Source: an uncultured Aquimarina sp.
GTDB lineage: Bacteria; Bacteroidota; Bacteroidia; Flavobacteriales; Flavobacteriaceae
Reading direction: 5' to 3'
Length of the DNA stretch: 64,000 nt
Assembly: GCA_947498775.1 (NCBI GenBank)
Contig: CANMLL010000016.1
Coordinates: forward strand, 89,249-153,248
Numbering within the stretch: position 1 is the stretch's first letter; each line of letters starts with the position of its first letter. This document shows positions 59,437-64,000 of the stretch, in pieces. The position numbers were made by a program, and so were the translations under genes. The notes below the pieces were generated by a model. It was not told the DNA's origin. It saw only the letters and a list, made by a program, of their open reading frames with translations, and made no database searches.

Positions 59437-60123
59437 TTATTTTTCTTTAAGATAACGCGTTAATAGTTCTTTACCTTTGCCTTCAATTATTTCGTAGTGA
59501 AATGGGTAAACATTCTCAAAATCATATGTTAGCAACATTTTACAGCTTTTAATTCTATCTGAAGGGTTTTCATAGTCCGCAGGGTTTTCTTGCGTAAAAT
59601 CTCTAATTTTCCCGTTTTCGTTTCCGTAAAATGTATCACCTGTAAAAAGGGATTTAGATTTTTTTTCTAATACACAAATTGCTCCGGCACTATGTCCGGG
59701 GGTGTGGATTACTTCAATATTTTCTCCAAATTCGGGCATTTCTATGAAGAAAACATCGGGTTTCATTCTTAACCAAGGATGATTTGTATTGGCTTTATGT
59801 GCATATACTTTCAGGTTGATTGTTTTTTGCCATTTGGTTCCGTCAGCAATACCACAAGAACCATGTGAAATTATCGCAAATACAGGTTTGTTGAACGACG
59901 TTATAAAATCCTCAATTTCCTTTGAATACTCAGGAATATCGAAAAGTAATACTTTATCTTCAAGCTCAATTAGGTAAGTGTGAACTTTTTCACTATAGAA
60001 ATACTGGTTATTGATTTCATAGATATTAGGTTGCAATTCTGTAAAGACAGGCTCATTTTTCATATTGCAAGAACTTAAAAAGAGAAGTAGGCTAATACAC
60101 GTATATAGAGTTATCATTTTCAT
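59437..60123 (-). CDS. Lipoprotein MBL-fold (metallo-beta-lactamase-like) protein with degenerate HxHxDH
   Basis: 228 residues; lipoprotein signal (LLLFLSSCNM). The fold is visible (VLLFDIPEYSKEIEDFI, IEVIHTPGHSAGAICVLE, SLFTGDTFYGNENGK, VYPFHYE), with His144, Asp163 and His208 preserved, but the first metal motif HxHxDH reads H87-G-S-C-G-I: only its first His is left. So two-metal hydrolysis is unlikely; one metal or another function may remain. The gene is in the cassette-like region. Confidence 0.8.
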   Translation of the reverse strand: MKMITLYTCISLLLFLSSCNMKNEPVFTELQPNIYEINNQYFYSEKVHTYLIELEDKVLLFDIPEYSKEIEDFITSFNKPVFAIISHGSCGIADGTKWQKTINLKVYAHKANTNHPWLRMKPDVFFIEMPEFGENIEVIHTPGHSAGAICVLEKKSKSLFTGDTFYGNENGKIRDFTQENPADYENPSDRIKSCKMLLTYDFENVYPFHYEIIEGKGKELLTRYLKEK

Positions 60124-60217
60124 TGTTTTTCATGTCATGTTGACCTTGTATTACTAGATATAATTTTTCGCTTTTTAGTTTGATTTCAAATTTTCGTTTT
60201 TTATTCAGAGTGTAATT

Positions 60218-60385
60218 TTAAAACAATCTATATCCAATAAAATGGTATAGAATAAACTGAAGTGACACAAAAAAAACACTAAAAGCGATCCACAAAATAT
60301 AAAAAGACACTTTATGCTTGGTTATTTTCTTTGTTAAAAACGATACTACTCCAGAAATTATAATAATAAGTATTAGCAGTTTCAT
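60218..60385 (-). CDS. Small 55-residue two-span membrane protein
   Basis: A 56-codon frame with ATG at 60385 and TAA. Two hydrophobic segments, KLLILIIIISGVVSFL and VSFYILWIAFSVFFVSLQFILYHF, separated by a basic KKITKHK loop. It lies between the hydrolase and MBL genes, both minus strand, and could be a cassette gene too. No further support. Confidence 0.45.
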   Translation of the reverse strand: MKLLILIIIISGVVSFLTKKITKHKVSFYILWIAFSVFFVSLQFILYHFIGYRLF

Positions 60386-60571
60386 AAATTAAAATATTTC
60401 TATTAGCAAGTTTAAATGACTCCATAAAATAATTGTATTGTATACAAAATTTTAGTCAAAATCAATAACATTTAAAAAAGTAAACCATAATCTAAAAGTT
60501 GAAAATTTAGGTTTTGTTTTCATTTAGTATTATCATGTAAAGCAGTTTTTAAATGAATACTATCCTAAAAG

Positions 60572-61422
60572 TTACTTTCTAGGTAAATAATCAAATGACT
60601 CTGATAAAAATCTATTCGCTATTTCGTTAAATATTAATGGGTTGTTTCGAGGAGCTCCGTGATTAATGCCTGGCATAATACAAAGTTGACCTTTAGTAAG
60701 ATTATTGAAAATTTCAACAGCATGTTCATTTTTGATAATGTCTCGGTCACCTACTATTATGAGTACAGGAACAGTTATGTTTTTCAAATCAGAGTGACTG
60801 ATATTAGGTTGGCTTATCAAAAGTCCATCAAGTTGAAGTTCTAGATTCCAATCTTTGGAAGTATCTCTTTTTGCTATCATTTCTTTAGATCTTACAATAC
60901 TTTCTCTCACATATTTGGGCGCATAACTATTAACCGCGGTTGTATCAGGTCTTAAATTTGCTCCCATTGCGACTATTTTTTTATTTTAGAGTTTTGTCTG
61001 ATACCCATTTTTATCCCAATTATGCCTCCATCACTCCATCCTAGGATGTTAACAGAATCCAGTTCAAGGTAATTTACCAAACCTTCCCAATCTTTAGTAA
61101 TTTGATTATAGGTGAGCGAGTCTGTTTTTAATTCTGATTTACCATGGCCTCTGCTATCTGCAATAATAACTCTATATTTAGATTTGAAGTATTCAATCTG
61201 GTTTTCCATCGACTTAATATTAGCTCCGTTTCCGTGTATTAGTAATAGCGGTTCTCCTTTTCCATACTCTTCAAAATAGAACTTCGTATTATTTACCTCC
61301 AAATATTTGCCCACAGATTCGTTATCGCCATAAGGGGTTTCAAATCTAGGATCACTTTTTTCTTGGGAATAAGAATATCCGGTTAGAAACAAAATAAACA
61401 ATAGTAGACGTGATTTTTTCAT
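60572..61422 (-). pseudogene. Secreted alpha/beta hydrolase split by a frameshift
   Basis: Two frames make one hydrolase. The 5' part (60973-61422, 149 codons) has a signal peptide and LLIHGNGANI plus the nucleophile elbow GWSDGG; the 3' part (60572-60967) has the acid in GDRDIIK and the His in GINHGAP. In frame 1 the chain runs RQNSKIKK then TAG; one extra A in the run of seven A at 60976-60982 would join IKK to IVAMGANLRP, which is what intact hydrolases show. So the triad is complete but the gene is broken (or the run was misread, or slippage occurs). The start is MKKSRLLL; a longer frame begins upstream in the repeat. Confidence 0.75.
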
Positions 61423-61527
61423 TAAACTATTCAAATTATTGATGTATTGTATTGCAGTCACCGGCTCTTGTATAATTGTTTGAATCCCTTGGTAGCGTAT
61501 GCAATATAAGAAATAGTTGTACAACGT

Positions 61528-61638
61528 TTTACTCGATAATCGAGATTTAAATGCTAAAGGAGGCTTGCCTCGAAATCAAAAATCAGTTTCTTACAAATGT
61601 TTCGTGGGCTTGCACCAAGGTTCTTTATTATAGATACT
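61528..61638. repeat. Dispersed intergenic repeat, copy 2
   Basis: Same element as 43761-43868: ACTCGATAATCGAGATTTAA, GGAGGCTTGCCTCGAAATC, AAAATCAGTTTCTTACAAAT, then TCGTGGGCTTGCACCAAGG. Copy 2 has seven extra bases (61552-61558 region) and a few substitutions. It is preceded by GTTGTACAACG. Both copies are upstream of a minus-strand gene. Confidence 0.85.
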
Positions 61639-61802
61639 TTACAAAGTCAAGCAGGAGTGCTATTTTTATCTATTTTATCATTAAAACCGATTCTAAGGCT
61701 TCAGATTAGCTATGTAGAACATAGTTACATACCTAAGATAGTACATATACTATTGTTCACAAAAAGCAGGGCTTAGATCATCGATTCTCTAATCAATCTT
61801 GT

Positions 61803-61841
61803 TCTTTTTAGTGGTTTGTGCAACGGTTACCATTGTTGCAA
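61803..61841. repeat. Cassette tail element, copy 2
   Basis: TTTTTAGTGGTTTGTGCAAC and GGTTACCATTGTTGCAA resemble 58450-58490. It ends ten bases from the stop codon of the minus-strand gene at 61851. Confidence 0.6.
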
Positions 61842-61850
61842 GTAGTGTTT

Positions 61851-62858
61851 TTATTTTTGTCCGAACGCAATCACATAAAATAACTTGTTCAAATTAATTT
61901 CTATTTCGTTTTTCGCTTTCCATTTTTCAAATCCGTCAAAATCGAATTCGTGATTTTCGGGTACAATCATTACCATAGAAAACTCTTTCATTATAAATTC
62001 ATCTAAAAAATCAGATTCTATCAAAGAATTTATTTGGTTCAGATACTTTTGAGTGTATTCAGACTTTTTATAGTGATACTTTTTATCAAATGCAATAAAC
62101 TCATCAAAAGCAGCCAATTGCATTTCAAGATAATGTCCAGGGAATCCTGAAGCTCTTTCTTTTTCAGGCACATTGTCCATTATCCATTCTATTTTTTTGT
62201 AAGCACTACCCATTGAAGAACCTAACATAATTGAATCTTTAAAAGCTGCTTTAGCAAAGTAAACGTCTACTTTTGGATTTAATCTTTTCTGTTCTGTCAA
62301 GCGAGAAGGGTCAAAGGTCTCAAGAACTTTTTCATCCAAGTTTGCAATTTTAGTAGAATCTCTTTCTTCGGTTGTTAATCGAAGTTTGAGAAACCAAGTT
62401 CCGCATTCGTAAACCGATAAGTTAGAGTTCTCTTGATTTTTGGATTTGAAATCCGCTTTGAATCCGTTACAGTCGTATTTCTTTCCGCTGAATTTAACGG
62501 GATATTGAGTTGCTTCTAATCCAGTATCGGTTAAATTGCTTACCGATTGCATTGAAGTCAAATACTCGCTTCTTAATCGGTTTTCTACTCCATCTCCTGC
62601 AGGATAAATATAGATGTTTAATTTTCCTTTTGGTTCTGTGTTTTTCTCGTAGGTTACACCTATATTTTTCTTTTTCCTATCGAAAGCATAAACTTCGGTA
62701 AGTTTAAAACCACTCTCTAAAGCTTGTGGAAATTTCGTATCTGAAAACTTATGGGTGAAGCCATCTTTAAATCGGATTTTCTTTGGCTTAATCAATGCCT
62801 GTGATTGACAATTCAGTCCGATTAGAATTATGGAAATAGTTATTATCTTTTGTTTCAT
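61851..62858 (-). CDS. Secreted protein of unknown function
   Basis: 335 residues with a signal peptide (KIITISIILIGLNCQSQA). Predicted mixed alpha/beta: an N-terminal part with YPVKFSGKKYDCNGFKADF and a C-terminal helical part (PEKERASGFPGHYLEMQLAAFDEFIAFDKKYHYKK). I do not recognise a family. Flanked by cassette elements; minus strand like its neighbours. Confidence 0.7.
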   Translation of the reverse strand: MKQKIITISIILIGLNCQSQALIKPKKIRFKDGFTHKFSDTKFPQALESGFKLTEVYAFDRKKKNIGVTYEKNTEPKGKLNIYIYPAGDGVENRLRSEYLTSMQSVSNLTDTGLEATQYPVKFSGKKYDCNGFKADFKSKNQENSNLSVYECGTWFLKLRLTTEERDSTKIANLDEKVLETFDPSRLTEQKRLNPKVDVYFAKAAFKDSIMLGSSMGSAYKKIEWIMDNVPEKERASGFPGHYLEMQLAAFDEFIAFDKKYHYKKSEYTQKYLNQINSLIESDFLDEFIMKEFSMVMIVPENHEFDFDGFEKWKAKNEIEINLNKLFYVIAFGQK

Positions 62859-62936
62859 AGTTTGGGTCTACATTACTGGCAATGGTAAATGTAAAATGCG
62901 TTTTAATGCATTTTAGCATAATGTTGTGTTTAGTCT
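62859..62936. other. Short intergenic hairpin region
   Basis: AAATGCGTTTTAATGCATTT contains a small inverted repeat (AAATGC/GCATTT) and is followed by ATGTTGTG 12 bases before the next stop codon. It resembles the ends of the other cassette gaps (CAAC/GTTG motif) but is not a copy of them. Confidence 0.4.
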
Positions 62937-63785
62937 TTAATTTCCCATTGTTTGATCAGGCCACTCCAAAGTGTTCCAATTATCATTGTTTAACATATTC
63001 ATTGCCGCTTCGTATGCCCTAAGATAATTATTACGGTTTTTAGAAAATCTATTTGCATATTCGTTGTCTGGGTTATTCAACTCATCGATTGCATTTTGGA
63101 GATTGGTTTTGGCTTTTTTTGTATCTCCTTCGCTATATAATAACCAGGCATTCATATAATAATCTTCAGGGTGATTGGATTCTGGACTTAACAGATTAAT
63201 ATTTGAGTTTTGAAATAATTTACTTTCTTTAGTAATGAAGGATAAAGTAAAAAGTAAAATTATTATACCTAACACCACTTTGCTAACTTTAAATTTGCTT
63301 TTTTTCTTTAAGATTATTAATAAAGCTACCCCTATAGTTATGAAAGCTGCAATAATTAGTGTCTTCGAACTTGGCCAAAATAGTACTTTGAAACAATAGG
63401 TTAAACTACAAAATCCAATAGTAACAAATAGAATCGATTCGGATATTTTAGTTTTTTTGATAATTGAATAAATTAAAATACCAATTGAAACAAGGAACAA
63501 AATCTGACTTCCAATGATTATCATTTCATTACCAAATGGCCAGTTCATTAGTCTAAATAGAACTCCAAAAATTAATGGAATAGAAATAAATAACATTGAA
63601 GCTTCAATTCGATGTTGTTTTTTTACTAACGACAAAATACCATAGATTGGAATTAATGAGGATAGAATCAAGACTCCTAATATGAATGATTCATTACCGC
63701 CCCTAAAAGGAACTAGTGTTCTTGCTATTATCCCCAAAAGAGTTAGAGCAAAAGAAAATAATAGGATATATTTTATTCCTTTCAT
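62937..63785 (-). CDS. Membrane protein with GldL-like transmembrane repeats and TPR-like tail
   Basis: 282 residues. The first about 200 residues hold six to seven spans with a thrice repeated motif: ARTLVPFRGGNESFILGVLIL, FRLMNWPFGNEMIIIGSQIL and KVLFWPSSKTLIIAAFITIG, as in the two-span units of the gliding/type IX secretion motor protein GldL. The C-terminal 80 residues (YYMNAWLLYSEGDTKKAKTNLQNAIDEL) look TPR-like. It is not a canonical gldL. Head element with promoter box upstream. Confidence 0.6.
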   Translation of the reverse strand: MKGIKYILLFSFALTLLGIIARTLVPFRGGNESFILGVLILSSLIPIYGILSLVKKQHRIEASMLFISIPLIFGVLFRLMNWPFGNEMIIIGSQILFLVSIGILIYSIIKKTKISESILFVTIGFCSLTYCFKVLFWPSSKTLIIAAFITIGVALLIILKKKSKFKVSKVVLGIIILLFTLSFITKESKLFQNSNINLLSPESNHPEDYYMNAWLLYSEGDTKKAKTNLQNAIDELNNPDNEYANRFSKNRNNYLRAYEAAMNMLNNDNWNTLEWPDQTMGN

Positions 63786-63810
63786 TTATTTGATTTGTAA
63801 TTAAACACAA

Positions 63811-63864
63811 CGCCAAATATATGAATTGGAGCAAGACAAGTATACCTGAACCAATCAATTTATC
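63811..63864. repeat. Cassette head element, copy 2
   Basis: Aligned with 59351-59404 without gaps; about 41 of 54 positions equal by eye. 26 bases before the ATG of the 62937 gene. Preceded by ACACAAC (63805-63811), similar to the CAACG motifs at the other boundaries. Confidence 0.7.
63814..63821 (-). promoter_or_regulatory. -7 box in the head element (gene at 62937)
   Basis: Minus-strand TATATTTG, exact TAnnTTTG, 28 bases before the ATG. Confidence 0.6.
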
Positions 63865-63938
63865 TGCATATTTTTATTTCTTGCCTGCCTGCCATCCGCC
63901 AGCTACGGTGTACCCACAAATAAGCTTAGCTTAGCGTT

Positions 63939-64000
63939 ATGAAAACTTTAGAACACCCACGGGCATTTTTTCCTGATTATTCAGGTTATTTAGGCGATAA
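63939..64000 (+). CDS. Possible start of a plus-strand gene at the window edge
   Basis: An ATG opens a frame of 20 codons (KTLEHPRAFFPDYSGYLGD) that is still open at the right edge. Preceded by GCGTT and AGCTTAGC repeats, without a Shine-Dalgarno. Too short to identify. Confidence 0.25.
   Translation, partial: MKTLEHPRAFFPDYSGYLGD

Larger units (their letters stand above)
61423..61850. other. Gap holding the long repeat element
   Basis: About 430 bases without a gene, mostly occupied by the second dispersed repeat (61528-61638) and by a tail element (61803-61841). The stretch between them has no coding signal. Confidence 0.5.

Noticed and set aside
58000..64000. Classical integron
   Set aside because: No integrase gene and the repeats do not fit the attC core GTTRRRY; only called cassette-like.
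1..64000. CRISPR array, prophage, rRNA operon or transposase
   Set aside because: No regularly spaced direct repeats, no phage structural or integrase motifs, no rRNA-like sequence and no DDE/transposase motifs were recognised.

Overview
The window reads as an AT-rich chromosomal segment of a marine-type Flavobacteriia (Bacteroidota) bacterium; the genus cannot be fixed from sequence alone. Support: several genes are preceded by the Bacteroidota -7 box TAnnTTTG rather than an E. coli-like promoter; Shine-Dalgarno sequences are mostly absent; there are four members of Bacteroidota-type envelope systems (TonB-dependent receptors with a carboxypeptidase-like domain or STN domain, FecI/FecR pairs, PspC plus GIN-domain proteins, PadR); and many proteins are lipoproteins or carry Flavobacteria-like signal peptides.

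Layout. 1-3.8 kb: D-amino-acid/amine metabolism (D-aminoacylase-type amidohydrolase cut by the window edge, D-amino-acid transaminase, diaminopentanoate/amine dehydrogenase-like enzyme) with a divergent MocR regulator. 3.8-6.7 kb: cydAB cytochrome bd oxidase between two different tRNA-Pro genes. 7-10.7 kb: single genes (lipocalin-like, SDR, DUF1801, DUF418). 10.7-27.7 kb: an organic/sugar-acid region: RraA-like protein, glycerate kinase, DASS carboxylate transporter, WD40 protein, a broken class II aldolase, two related TonB-dependent receptors around a divergent ECF sigma/FecR pair, FAH-family hydrolase, cytochrome c-sorbosone dehydrogenase fusion and a GntP permease. These fit uptake of a sugar acid across the outer membrane, periplasmic oxidation, inner-membrane import and conversion towards glycerate, but the substrate is not shown.

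27.6-34 kb: a three-gene VOC/SRPBCC/NTF2 operon with a divergent GlxA-type AraC regulator, a MarR-GNAT fusion with a clear double-palindrome operator, a Tat-exported enolase-superfamily enzyme and an OmpA-like protein. 34-39.2 kb: a metal-uptake operon (small Cys-rich protein, TonB receptor, PepSY membrane protein fused to a DJ-1/PfpI domain that retains a lipobox, and a 42-residue membrane protein). 39.3-41.8 kb: ECF sigma/anti-sigma/GNAT operon divergent from a fasciclin protein. 41.8-48.3 kb: assorted genes, a decayed gene 3' end, two small membrane proteins, sterol-desaturase-like protein, TPR-HTH regulator. 48.5-58 kb: trxB, then an envelope-stress operon (DUF4870, M50-like peptidase, PadR, PspC, two GIN-domain proteins) interrupted by a long inverted-repeat element, then AIM24-like protein, OxyR and others.

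58-64 kb is different: single genes for secreted, lipo- or membrane proteins, all on the minus strand, separated by intergenic repeats that recur within this stretch and once at 43.8 kb. One element sits just upstream of start codons and carries a promoter box; another sits just after stop codons. This cassette-like arrangement, plus a frameshifted alpha/beta hydrolase and a metallo-beta-lactamase-fold protein lacking its canonical HxHxDH, is the least conventional part of the window. No integrase, transposase, CRISPR array, rRNA or prophage gene was seen.
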